Below are positions 27,351 to 35,751 of a stretch of DNA of 64,000 nt, piece after piece. Below the pieces are notes generated by a model. The model ran no database searches. It was not told the origin of the DNA and saw only the letters and a list, made by a program, of their open reading frames with translations. The stretch lies in NCBI GenBank assembly GCA_002695185.1, contig NZOF01000035.1, forward strand, positions 1 through 64,000, given 5' to 3'. Numbering within the stretch: the stretch's first letter is position 1; the number at the start of each line of letters is the position of its first letter. The stretch comes from Erythrobacter sp. GTDB taxonomy: Bacteria; Pseudomonadota; Alphaproteobacteria; Sphingomonadales; Sphingomonadaceae. The position numbers and the translations under genes are program-made.

Positions 27351-27376
27351 AACGGGTGTGGTGGCGATGGCGTTCC
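27351..27376 (-). promoter_or_regulatory. EcfG-type stress promoter of the aldehyde dehydrogenase operon
   Basis: On the minus strand GGAAC (27376-27372), 17-nt spacer, CGTT (27354-27351). This is the consensus of the alphaproteobacterial general stress sigma factor EcfG. The start codon is 40 nt downstream. Confidence 0.62.
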
Positions 27377-27522
27377 AGAGGCGCGACACGCGTGGTGGCA
27401 GCGGGCGCTCGGTCTGCCTTGTTTCCTACTTGGCAATGGCGCGCTATGCTCCGGTCATGGGATCGCGCGGTATTTCGATATCTGGTTTGTCTGGAGGGGG
27501 CCTGTGAATCCGGGGCTTTGCT

Positions 27523-27583
27523 TTTGCCCCTGGACCGTGCTCCATGTGCTCCATCCTGTAGGATTACCGGAGAGGGAATCCAA
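27523..27583 (+). repeat. 61-bp repeat, copy A
   Basis: Matches 60895-60955 (opposite strand) at 54 of 61 positions without gaps. A 34-bp core (27532-27565) is identical and contains two direct GTGCTCCAT units and ATCCT-GT-AGGAT. The copy ends on the base before the enoyl-CoA hydratase ATG and includes its ribosome site (GGAGAGGG). Confidence 0.85.
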
Positions 27584-28459
27584 ATGAACGACTTCACCCA
27601 GATCACGCTCGATATCGACGATGGAATCGCCATCGTGACGCTGGATCGGCCCGAGAAGATGAATGCCTTCACCAGCGTGATGAAGCAGGAATTCATCGAT
27701 GCGCTGGACGTCACCGATGCCGATGACAGCGTACGCGCCGTGATCGTGACCGGTTCGGGCGAACGGGCCTTTTGCGCTGGCGCCGATCTCACCCCGGAGG
27801 GTGAGAAGGGCAATGTCTTCGCGCGCCATGCCCCGGTAGAGGACTTGTCCGACGATCGCGTGCGCGATGGCGGCGGGCAACTGGTGCTGCGGCTGTTCAA
27901 TTCGAAGAAGCCGGTGATCGGCGCCTGCAATGGCGTGGCGGTCGGCGTGGGGGCCACGATGCAGCTTCCCTTCGACATGCGCCTGTGCAGTGACAATGCG
28001 CGGTTCGGTTTCGTCTTCGCACGGCGCGGCATCACGCCCGAAGCCTGCTCGAGCTGGTTCCTGCCGCGGCTGGTGGGCACGCAGACTGCGCTCGAATGGT
28101 GCATGACCGGGCGGATCTTCGATGCTGCCGAAGCCTTTGACAAGGGGCTGGTCCGCTCGGTGCATCCTCAGGAGGATCTGATGGGCGCGGCCATGACGCT
28201 GGCGCGCGAGATCGCGGACAACACCTCGGCGGTTTCAGTGGCGATGACGCGTGCCATGCTGTGGCGTCTGCCGGCGCTCGACCATCCCATGCTGGCGCAC
28301 CGGATCGACAGCCGCTCGATCTACCGGCTGGGCCGGAGCGAGGATAGCAAGGAAGGCGTCCGCAGCTTTCTGGAGAGGCGGCCGCCCGAATATCCCGATA
28401 CGGTCAGCGAAAACATGCCCGATTTCTACCCTTGGTGGGAAGAACCGGAATACAAGTAG
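27584..28459 (+). CDS. enoyl-CoA hydratase/isomerase family protein
   Basis: Crotonase-fold enzyme, 291 residues from ATG 27584. The oxyanion-hole segments are AFCAGADL and CNGVAVGVGATM, and the acidic catalytic position is in TPEACSSWFLPRLVG. The family hydrates enoyl-CoA or isomerises acyl-CoA; crotonase sequence alone does not settle which. The frame is open upstream to 27305, but the homology begins at 27584, where GGAGAGGG provides the ribosome site. That site is inside the 61-bp repeat copy A. It is divergent from the aldehyde dehydrogenase and followed by a MarR regulator 65 bp on. Confidence 0.92.
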   Translation: MNDFTQITLDIDDGIAIVTLDRPEKMNAFTSVMKQEFIDALDVTDADDSVRAVIVTGSGERAFCAGADLTPEGEKGNVFARHAPVEDLSDDRVRDGGGQLVLRLFNSKKPVIGACNGVAVGVGATMQLPFDMRLCSDNARFGFVFARRGITPEACSSWFLPRLVGTQTALEWCMTGRIFDAAEAFDKGLVRSVHPQEDLMGAAMTLAREIADNTSAVSVAMTRAMLWRLPALDHPMLAHRIDSRSIYRLGRSEDSKEGVRSFLERRPPEYPDTVSENMPDFYPWWEEPEYK

Positions 28460-28524
28460 GCGCAAATGGAGTGGTTACGGCTGCAACCTTGTAAAAGCGG
28501 GGCGCTTCATTAGACCTTGCCGGT

Positions 28525-28995
28525 ATGACAACTCGCAAGCCCGCCCAGCGCCTCGCCGATTTCCTACCGTATCAATTGTCGGTCGCATCGAATGCCGTCT
28601 CGACCAGGATCGCCGAACAATATCGCAAGCGTTTTGCGCTAAAGACGACCGAATGGCGGATCATGGCGGTGCTCGGCGACAGCGGCCCGACGACCCAGCG
28701 CGAGCTTTCGCAGGCCACGCTGATGGACAAGGTGCCGGTCAACCGGGCCTGCAAAACGCTGGAGAGCCGCGGGCTGGCCGTGCGTACGCCGAATGAGAGC
28801 GATGGGCGCTCTCACCTGCTCGACCTGACGGCGGAGGGCAGGGCTGTCCACGCGGGCATCATGCCGCTCGCGCTGAAGATCGAAGAGGAACTCTTCTCGG
28901 TACTGAGCGAGGAAGAGCGGATGCAGATGCGAGACATGCTCGCAAGGTTGCGCAAGAACGCTGGCGAGTTCGATGCAGAAAGCCTCGCCGACTAG
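28525..28995 (+). CDS. MarR-family transcriptional regulator
   Basis: 156 residues with a winged helix-turn-helix core: TEWRIMAVLGDSGPTTQRELSQ then a recognition helix MDKVPVNRACKTLESRGL and the wing residues SDGRSHLLDLT (D-x-R of MarR). MarR proteins bind palindromes as dimers and release DNA when a phenolic, acyl-CoA or similar ligand binds. It lies downstream of the enoyl-CoA hydratase, so it may control this catabolic block. TTAC-N12-GTAA (28475-28494) upstream is a possible self-operator. Convergent with the Tad operon. Confidence 0.92.
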   Translation: MTTRKPAQRLADFLPYQLSVASNAVSTRIAEQYRKRFALKTTEWRIMAVLGDSGPTTQRELSQATLMDKVPVNRACKTLESRGLAVRTPNESDGRSHLLDLTAEGRAVHAGIMPLALKIEEELFSVLSEEERMQMRDMLARLRKNAGEFDAESLAD

Positions 28996-29044
28996 ATAGT
29001 CGACGAAGCTTTCTCTTGCCGTCTCCGGTTTGCAAAGTTCGCGA

Positions 29045-30034
29045 TCAGCTCATGAAGCTGTCGGAGATATCACAAGCTGCAGGGCCGAGGATGACAATGA
29101 ACAGCACCGGCAGAATAAAGAGGATGAGCGGCACGGTCATGATGGCCGGCAGACGAGCAGCCTTCTCTTCGGCACGCATCATCCGTTCGTTGCGGAATTC
29201 GGCCGACAACACACGGAGCGCGGATGCCAGTGGCGTACCGTAACGTTCGGTCTGGACCATGGTCGTTACGACACCTTTGACCGCTTCCAGGTTCACGCGG
29301 AACGCCAGATTGTCGAAAGCCTTCTTGCGCTCGTTGAGGAATGACAATTCGATTGCGGTGAGCGTGAATTCTTCGCCAAGCTCAGGGTAGGCCCGTCCAA
29401 GTTCCTTGGCCACTCGGTTAAACGCAGCGTCGACCGTAAGACCTGCCTCGGCGCAAATGACCAGAAGGTCGATCGCATCCGGAAGACCTTTGCGGATCGC
29501 ATCCGTTCTTTTAGTAGCAATGTTCGAGAGATAGATCTCCGGTCCCTTATAACCAAGGTAGAGAGCCGCACCCATTGCTGCCACGCGCTTGAATTCCCAG
29601 TCGGGGTAAATCTCGATGCCGTAAAGCAGGACTGCAGCTACGGTCCCGAGTATGACGGGGAGGATCATGCGCAAGGCGATAAGGACGACAGCGACCTCCT
29701 TGTTGCGAAAGCCAGCCCACGCCAGCTTCTGCTGCATATCCTCAACTTGGCTCTGCTGCAGAACCTTCATGTTGCCGAGAGTATCGCGGACCTTGTCAGT
29801 CGTGCTAGAATTGCGGACGAGGCTCTGACGTTTCTTCGCGCTGGCTGTTACCAAGCCGAGCTTCAGTTCTTCGCGCCGCCCTTCCAAGGCTTTTACGCGC
29901 TTTGCCATCGGATCCTTGATTGTCAGCGCAGTATAGATTGCAAACATTACCGCCATCGCAGCGACGCCGGCGAGAATTGATCCGACCAACACGACATCGA
30001 AGCCAAGCAGGGTAGGGCCGGTTGCACTTTCCAT
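29045..30034 (-). CDS. tadC: Tad pilus inner-membrane platform protein TadC
   Basis: Type II secretion F-domain protein, 329 residues from ATG 30034; an earlier in-frame start at 30094 lies within tadB. Membrane segments are near the N terminus (VGSILAGVAAMAVMFAIYTAL), before the F domain, and at the C terminus (IMTVPLILFILPVLFIVILG). The motif GLPDAIDLLVICAEAGLTVDAA is typical of TadC. It forms with TadB the inner-membrane platform that the motor ATPase turns. Last gene of the Tad operon, 16 bp after tadB. The ATPase gene (cpaF/tadA) is missing from the operon. Confidence 0.93.
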   Translation of the reverse strand: MESATGPTLLGFDVVLVGSILAGVAAMAVMFAIYTALTIKDPMAKRVKALEGRREELKLGLVTASAKKRQSLVRNSSTTDKVRDTLGNMKVLQQSQVEDMQQKLAWAGFRNKEVAVVLIALRMILPVILGTVAAVLLYGIEIYPDWEFKRVAAMGAALYLGYKGPEIYLSNIATKRTDAIRKGLPDAIDLLVICAEAGLTVDAAFNRVAKELGRAYPELGEEFTLTAIELSFLNERKKAFDNLAFRVNLEAVKGVVTTMVQTERYGTPLASALRVLSAEFRNERMMRAEEKAARLPAIMTVPLILFILPVLFIVILGPAACDISDSFMS

Positions 30035-30050
30035 GAGTCTTCCTTCCCGC

Positions 30051-31025
30051 TCAGATTTCGAAGCTGACCATTTTCGCCATGATGAAGGCGCCAATGCTCA
30101 TCCAGACGAGGCCTCCGAGCCCTGTCACAATCAAGCGATCATCGGTGAAAAAGCCGCCGATATAGGACGGATTGATCGACCAGATCATGGTGAAGACAAC
30201 GAACGGAAGCGCACCGACGATATAAGCAGAGGCCTTAGATTCCGAACTCATCGCGCGAATTTTCAGTTTCATCTGTGAGCGCTTCCGAAGTACGTCGGCA
30301 AGGTTCGAAAGTGTTTCAGCTAGGTTGCCCCCTGTCTCTCGCTGGATCGCCAGGGTGATGCAGAAGAAATTGAACTCCGGAATGTTAAGGCGATTGGCCG
30401 TTTCCTGAAGAGACTCTTCCATCGTGCGACCGATTTTTATTCGCTCGACGATACCCTTAAATTCCTGGCCTACCGGCCCCGGGATTTCCTGTGCCACCAC
30501 GCCCAAAGTTTCAGTCACCGGGAGACCCGAGCGGAGCCCGCGAACTAACAGTTCGATGGCATCTGGAAACTTGGCATTGAATTGTGCGGTGCGTTTCGAA
30601 ATCGTCATATTGACGGCCAGATGTGGAATACCAGCCCCAAGAAACACGCCGACTCCACCAGCCAAGGCGAGCGATCCTGACTGCAAATAGAGCACGACGG
30701 CAGTGATGACCGCCAGGCCGAGCGAAACATAGCCATACTGGCTTAAAGTCCAGTTTTTCCCTGTCCGATCGAGTCGGAGGGCCAAGGCAGCAATGCGGGA
30801 TTCCGATCCTGCCTGACGGTACTGTGTCGGCTTGCGCGCAGCGATAGCTTTCTTGAGCTGAGATTCAACCTTTGCGTCGGTGCTTTCCGAATGCCGGTAA
30901 CGGACTTGCTGCAGTCGCCTCTGGCTGGCCTTAGCCACATTCGGTCCGGCAAAGGCGAAATAAAGCAGGACGAGCAGAACCAGCATTCCGCCACCAATCA
31001 GTACGAGCTGGACCATGTTCATCAT
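30051..31025 (-). CDS. tadB: Tad pilus inner-membrane platform protein TadB
   Basis: Type II secretion F-domain protein, 324 residues. N-terminal membrane segment (VLIGGGMLVLLVLLYFAFAG), a central pair (LGLAVITAVVLYLQSG, LALAGGVGVFLGAGIP), the conserved FPDAIELLVRGLRSGLPVTE region, and two C-terminal segments. Several ATGs are in frame at the start (31025, 31022, 31016); 31025 follows GGAGTAGA closely. In the usual order cpaF lies between cpaE and tadB, but only 71 bp separate cpaE from tadB here. Confidence 0.93.
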   Translation of the reverse strand: MMNMVQLVLIGGGMLVLLVLLYFAFAGPNVAKASQRRLQQVRYRHSESTDAKVESQLKKAIAARKPTQYRQAGSESRIAALALRLDRTGKNWTLSQYGYVSLGLAVITAVVLYLQSGSLALAGGVGVFLGAGIPHLAVNMTISKRTAQFNAKFPDAIELLVRGLRSGLPVTETLGVVAQEIPGPVGQEFKGIVERIKIGRTMEESLQETANRLNIPEFNFFCITLAIQRETGGNLAETLSNLADVLRKRSQMKLKIRAMSSESKASAYIVGALPFVVFTMIWSINPSYIGGFFTDDRLIVTGLGGLVWMSIGAFIMAKMVSFEI

Positions 31026-31096
31026 TCTACTCCGTCAATTGCTCATTCGAACTCCGGATAATGTCGCCATCATAGGTTTGGCAGTCATCCGGTGCT

Positions 31097-32353
31097 TCAG
31101 GCGGGGACCTTTTCCTTTTTCGTCATCAGGCCTTTCAGGTCAAAGCCGCCGAGCAAAGACTTCTTTCCATCAGAAGCCTCCACATCTTCGCTGTCGGTTT
31201 CACCAAGCCCGATAATCTGCGACGCTGCTTGCTTAATACCAGCAGACATTTTGCTCGAACCACTCGCATCGATAACGGTTTTTCCCAGCTTTGCAGCCGC
31301 GCTCGCTGCTTTCTGATCAAGCGGGATAGACACATCGATCTTGCGTTCGATCGAAGCTTCGAAATCGGCCTTGCTGATTTCTGCGGTCCCAGGCTGTACC
31401 CTGTTCGCGATAACGAGCGGAGTAACGTGCCCTGCATTGGTCTTGAGCCACGACAGAATGCGAATGGTGTCGCGTGCGGAGGCGAGGGTCATCTCACAAA
31501 CCACAGCCGCAACGTTCACTTCATTGAGAACATGAGGGAAATTGATCAGCATGTTGCGCGGCAGATCGATGAGGGTCATCTCGAAAGCATGACGGAATTC
31601 TTCCTGCAACTGGAGGAAAGCCGCACCGTCGGTCATGAGCGGTGAGTTGATCGGGGCCTCGGCTGACAGGATCGCCAAATTATCATTCGCGCGTATCATG
31701 GCGCGTTCGATAAAGAGGCCGTCGATACGACTGGGATTGTCGATCGCATCGGTAAGGCCGCGGCCCGGCTCCAGATCGAGTGTCAGTGCGCCGGTCCCAA
31801 AGTGCACGTCGAGATCAAGCAGAGCGGTCGGCATCCGCTTGTCGGCACTGTAGTGCCAGGCAAGGGATGTCGCGAGCGTGGAAGCGCCGACGCCCCCGCG
31901 GGTGCCGATTATCGCAGCAGAGATATGGTTCTTGACCTGCTCGCCTTCTCCTCCGCGAGGGGCTGCGAAAACCGCCTGCGCATTGTTTAGCGAATCACGT
32001 AAAACAGCTGCGGACAAGGGCTTGAGCAGGTAGTCGTGGATGCCGCTCGAGATCAGATCTCGATAAAGACGTACGTCGTTGACTTGGCCGATGGCGATAA
32101 CCACTGTTCCGGGTTCGCAGACTTCTGCCAAAGCGTTGATGTCGTTGAGCGGATCGCCGCTTTCGGAAAGGTCCACCATCAGGATGTTCGGACTTGCCGA
32201 CACTGATAGCGACTGGACGGCATTTCGCAGGCCGCCCTTGTTGCACTTTTCCGGTTGCCAGCCGAGTTCGATCACGACCGGGCGTAGCACGTCCAAGGCA
32301 GTTTCGTCGCAGATATATGCAGCGAAAGGATCGCGATTTGCAGGCATGTTCAT
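31097..32353 (-). CDS. cpaE: pilus localisation ATPase CpaE (TadZ)
   Basis: 418 residues. The N-terminal third is a receiver-like domain (ILMVDLSESGDPLNDI, AIGQVNDVRLYRDLISSGIHDYLLKPL). It is followed by a MinD/ParA-type ATPase domain with a deviant Walker A (GTRGGVGAST, with R where the usual signature lysine sits) and LLDLDVHFGTGAL as the switch region. CpaE places the Tad pilus at the pole. It has only 3 bp to cpaD upstream, so it is in the operon. Start ATG 32353, or ATG 32347 two codons on. GGAGGAGG lies about 10 nt upstream. Confidence 0.93.
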   Translation of the reverse strand: MNMPANRDPFAAYICDETALDVLRPVVIELGWQPEKCNKGGLRNAVQSLSVSASPNILMVDLSESGDPLNDINALAEVCEPGTVVIAIGQVNDVRLYRDLISSGIHDYLLKPLSAAVLRDSLNNAQAVFAAPRGGEGEQVKNHISAAIIGTRGGVGASTLATSLAWHYSADKRMPTALLDLDVHFGTGALTLDLEPGRGLTDAIDNPSRIDGLFIERAMIRANDNLAILSAEAPINSPLMTDGAAFLQLQEEFRHAFEMTLIDLPRNMLINFPHVLNEVNVAAVVCEMTLASARDTIRILSWLKTNAGHVTPLVIANRVQPGTAEISKADFEASIERKIDVSIPLDQKAASAAAKLGKTVIDASGSSKMSAGIKQAASQIIGLGETDSEDVEASDGKKSLLGGFDLKGLMTKKEKVPA

Positions 32354-32356
32354 GGC

Positions 32357-33007
32357 TTACTGGCCTCCTCCGGTACTAACTGCAGACAGTCCACCGGCTC
32401 CCGTCGGATCCTTGTCGCGATAGGTTTTGATGGCTTTCGTAGATGTTGTGACCACCGTCTCACCGGTACCTTCCTGGCCCTTGATGAGGTCTTCCGGATT
32501 GGCGATCATGGCGGCGAGATTACTGTTGGTTGCGCAGCCGTAATTCGGATTGGTAGAGTTACTCGGATTCCATTCCGCAGTGTGGGACCAATCCGGGCAA
32601 CCTGGCACGGACGCCGAAGTACGTGTAATGACGACCCTTGCCCGTCCAGCGGTAACCGTTCCTGTGGTTAGCGGTGCTCCCTCATTTACCATCATGCCAT
32701 GGCGCCCAGCGATGGCGACGACGTCGTCCCTCACGGCCAAGCTTTGGACAGGGTCATCGATTGCAATGCGATCGCCGTAGCGCAGATCCATACTTTCGAA
32801 CCAGTCAGCTAGCCGCTGCTGCTCACCAATAGTGAGGCCTTCACCGCTCGTGTTTAAGTCGAGCGTATAGTTAGAGCGTTCGACGACTGGCTGGCTAACG
32901 CTATACAGCGTGCGGTTCTCCATGTTCATCGTACCGCAGCCTCCGACGGTAAGAGCGAGAGACGCCGCGATCGAGGCTACATATTTGCGATTCATGAAGT
33001 AGTGCAT
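32357..33007 (-). CDS. cpaD: pilus assembly lipoprotein CpaD
   Basis: 216 residues. Signal peptide with lipobox (ALTVGGC) near residue 24, so an outer-membrane lipoprotein. CpaD-family features follow: YTLDLNTSGEGLTIGEQQRLADWFESMDL and the CP...DWSHTAEWNPSNSTNPNYGCATNSNLAAMI segment. It helps the secretin CpaC to assemble. ATG 33007 is favoured by GGGGGAGAG just upstream; a second ATG at 32995 is possible. It sits between cpaC and cpaE. Confidence 0.9.
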   Translation of the reverse strand: MHYFMNRKYVASIAASLALTVGGCGTMNMENRTLYSVSQPVVERSNYTLDLNTSGEGLTIGEQQRLADWFESMDLRYGDRIAIDDPVQSLAVRDDVVAIAGRHGMMVNEGAPLTTGTVTAGRARVVITRTSASVPGCPDWSHTAEWNPSNSTNPNYGCATNSNLAAMIANPEDLIKGQEGTGETVVTTSTKAIKTYRDKDPTGAGGLSAVSTGGGQ

Positions 33008-33020
33008 CTTGCTCTCCCCC

Positions 33021-34559
33021 TTATTCGAAGCTGAAGCCAGGCTTGGCCGGAGCAGTCCTTGGATTACGTTGCGTTTCTACGGCGAGAGCGTCTCGCGTCT
33101 GACCACGAGCATCCGAAATTTCCGGACCCGCTTCACGCGTAGTCGCTTGGGGTGCCGGACGTTCGCCACCGGAAACGCCGTCCGCTTCGCGAAACTCGAT
33201 TAGCCTCTGCAACTCCGTCGGCTTCAAGTAACCATCCGTCGGGAGACTGACTTCATTCGCATCGACCGGTTTGACTAGGTATGGGGTGACAACGATTACG
33301 AGCTCGGTCTCTCCCTTCCGATAAGTCGTCGATCGGAAAAGATTTCCCAAGATTGGTATGTCACCCAGGCCTGGTGCTTTCTCGATGGCGTTCTGCGAAT
33401 TGTTCGACAAAAGCCCTGCAATCACAAAGCTTTGTCCCGACCCCAACTCCACTGTGGTTTCCGCCCGACGCGTCACGAGCGCAGGGATTTGGAATCCACC
33501 CACCTGGATTGCGTTCTGGCTCGAGATTTCAGAAACCTCTGGACGTACCCGCATGGAAATCCGTCCATTGGCGAGAACCGTCGGCGTGTATGAAAGGCTA
33601 ACGCCGTATGGTTTGAAGCTAATACTCGTAGAACCGAGACCACCACTCGCCGGAACCGGGAACTCGCCGCCGGCCAAAAACTCCGCAGTTTCTCCGGAAA
33701 GGGCCGTAAGGTTAGGCTCTGACAAGGTGGTCACGAGACCTTGGTTTTCCGCTAGATCGAGTGCCGAAAGGACATCGAGACCCAAGAGGTGACCAGCAAA
33801 CCCGAGAGTGCTTCCCTGCCCAGTTGTCGGGATATCACTTCCACCCGGCGTCGCTTGATTGAAACCTACACCAAGGCCAGCGGGGCCATCTGGCGTAAAG
33901 ATTGGGACCCCATTGGGAAAACCTTGGCCAATACCAAACCTGAACCCACTAGTCGCATCGACCGTGGCGAGATTGACGCCTATTGACCGAACTACGTTGC
34001 GGCTCACCTCGGCCACTTTTACGCGAAGATTAACCTGAAGAGGGGTGGCCATCCGTAGTCGGCTGATGACGTTAAAATCAGTGCCGACGTATGCTTCCAC
34101 CAATGCCTGCGCATCAGCCGCATCTTCTGGCGCCCCGACCGTTCCAGTCAACAGGATGGTATTTGTACCCATCGTTGCGACGTTCACTTTCGCCTCGGGC
34201 ATTGCCAGGTTCAGCATCTGATCAATGCTCGAAATGTTCGACCCAACGCGCACATTGGCGGACCAGATGATTTGCCCTGTAGCATTGCTCGCATACACCG
34301 TTGTCTCGCCGCCCGCCTTGCCGAAGAGATACAACTGGCGTTGCGATTTGATCTGTACGTCTGCAACTCCATCGTCAGCGATGAAAACATCCGACATCGA
34401 GCCGGGAATGTTGATGAGCTCGCCGCGACCGATAGAAAGAACAATATCCTGGTTTGGACGGATTACGGACTGTGCGGACGCAGTGGTCGCCGGAGCAGCG
34501 GCTAGCGGAGCAAGCGCGATGCTGGCAAACAGCAATTTGGTGGTGAGACGACGTTTCAT
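33021..34559 (-). CDS. cpaC: Tad pilus secretin CpaC
   Basis: Type II/III secretin, 512 residues from ATG 34559. Signal peptide to about TASAQ, an N-terminal pilus/BON region (VNVATMGTNTILLTGTVGAPEDAADAQAL), then the secretin core with ITALSGE-like LTALSGETAEFLAGGEFPVP and VSLSYTPTVL, ending in LGDIPILGNLFRST and ELVIVVTPYLV. It forms the outer-membrane pore through which the pilus passes. The second ATG is chosen because AGGGG lies 7 nt upstream; the first (34565) leaves no spacing. Confidence 0.95.
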   Translation of the reverse strand: MKRRLTTKLLFASIALAPLAAAPATTASAQSVIRPNQDIVLSIGRGELINIPGSMSDVFIADDGVADVQIKSQRQLYLFGKAGGETTVYASNATGQIIWSANVRVGSNISSIDQMLNLAMPEAKVNVATMGTNTILLTGTVGAPEDAADAQALVEAYVGTDFNVISRLRMATPLQVNLRVKVAEVSRNVVRSIGVNLATVDATSGFRFGIGQGFPNGVPIFTPDGPAGLGVGFNQATPGGSDIPTTGQGSTLGFAGHLLGLDVLSALDLAENQGLVTTLSEPNLTALSGETAEFLAGGEFPVPASGGLGSTSISFKPYGVSLSYTPTVLANGRISMRVRPEVSEISSQNAIQVGGFQIPALVTRRAETTVELGSGQSFVIAGLLSNNSQNAIEKAPGLGDIPILGNLFRSTTYRKGETELVIVVTPYLVKPVDANEVSLPTDGYLKPTELQRLIEFREADGVSGGERPAPQATTREAGPEISDARGQTRDALAVETQRNPRTAPAKPGFSFE

Positions 34560-34597
34560 GTACATGCCCCTAGAGTGACTAACTGTCAGCTTCGTTT

Positions 34598-35662
34598 TTA
34601 ACGGATGGTGCTCAAGGCGGACGGCACAGTCTGCCCGGCGTTGGTCATTCCGCCGCTGACCGCATTCGTAAGCCCGCCGGCGCCAATGCTGACATCCTCG
34701 CTTTTTTTACCGCGCGTTACTGTGACCATAGGACCACGACGAACCGGAGCGGCGTAGCTCTCACCACCGCCAGCTGGGGCGCGGCCCTGTGCAGGCATCG
34801 AACTTCTCTGGAAGCGAGACACATCACCGCCGGTAACAAAAGTGCTTTTGCCGTCATCGGGGCGACTTGAAACCTCGCGTAACAGTTGCTCCTCTTCAGC
34901 GGGCGAGGTCCCTTCAGGGATTACAAGTTCGCCAGACGCAATGGCCCGCTCGAGTTCGCTGTGGCTGTCGGCTAAAGGACGAAGAGCAAGGCTCAATGAA
35001 CCAAGGGTCTGCGCCACGGCTACCTTCTCAGCAATTTGGGGTGTAACTTCCAGCGTAACGGTACGATAGGATTTCACACGGGTTTGGCCCTCCACGGTTT
35101 CTTGGCTGGTCGATTGATCGGTTGCCAAGATGCGGAGATTACGCAGGATTGTTTCTGAAACCTTGAGTGCTCCGCCTTCACCCGAAACTGACTGCGTCAG
35201 AACCATATCGACGCGGTCTCCAGGGAAGACGAAGCCGGCTACGGCTGCTTTTACATCAACAGGCACAGTAATGGCGCGCATGCCGGGAGTAAGTGCGGCG
35301 GCGAGAAATCCGCGATCGCCAGGGCTGACAAGCGAACCTTGGGTGACTGGTTCGCCCGCGGTAACTGGGTGACGTACCACTGTCCCGATGAGTTGGGTTA
35401 CGTCTGCTTCGCCGTCGAGGAAGTAGGCATCCTGCACAAGCTCCTTCGGCCACAGCTGATAACCGATCGCGTCTGCCGTGATGATCGTGCCGATCGGCAG
35501 AGCTCGCTGTGCTACGAGCACCTTGGGGCCTTGAGATTCTACAACGGCAGCGGCCTCGGCTTTAGGAGCAGCCGCGCCTGCAAATATGCTGCGGGCAATG
35601 AGAGCAGTACCGACCGCAACGATCAGTGCGCTTACCAGCAGAACCAGTTTCTTCCTATCCAT
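34598..35662 (-). CDS. cpaB: Tad pilus assembly protein CpaB (RcpC)
   Basis: 354 residues. N-terminal membrane segment (LVLLVSALIVAVGTALIARSIFAG), SAF domain VLVAQRALPIGTIITADAIG near residues 48-67, then RcpC/CpaB domain (GDRVDMVLTQSVSGEGGALKVSETILRNLRILA). The C-terminal 80 residues are low-complexity (G, S, R, P). CpaB is periplasmic and needed for pilus formation. It follows cpaA by 89 bp with no pilin gene between them, and precedes cpaC by 38 bp. Confidence 0.93.
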   Translation of the reverse strand: MDRKKLVLLVSALIVAVGTALIARSIFAGAAAPKAEAAAVVESQGPKVLVAQRALPIGTIITADAIGYQLWPKELVQDAYFLDGEADVTQLIGTVVRHPVTAGEPVTQGSLVSPGDRGFLAAALTPGMRAITVPVDVKAAVAGFVFPGDRVDMVLTQSVSGEGGALKVSETILRNLRILATDQSTSQETVEGQTRVKSYRTVTLEVTPQIAEKVAVAQTLGSLSLALRPLADSHSELERAIASGELVIPEGTSPAEEEQLLREVSSRPDDGKSTFVTGGDVSRFQRSSMPAQGRAPAGGGESYAAPVRRGPMVTVTRGKKSEDVSIGAGGLTNAVSGGMTNAGQTVPSALSTIR

Positions 35663-35751
35663 GGCTTGTCAGCCCTCTCATTTGGCCCGTGAGATTCGAA
35701 TGCGGGCGGGTATGGTTTTCTGCGTACGAGGTGATTGGTTAAAATCGCGTT

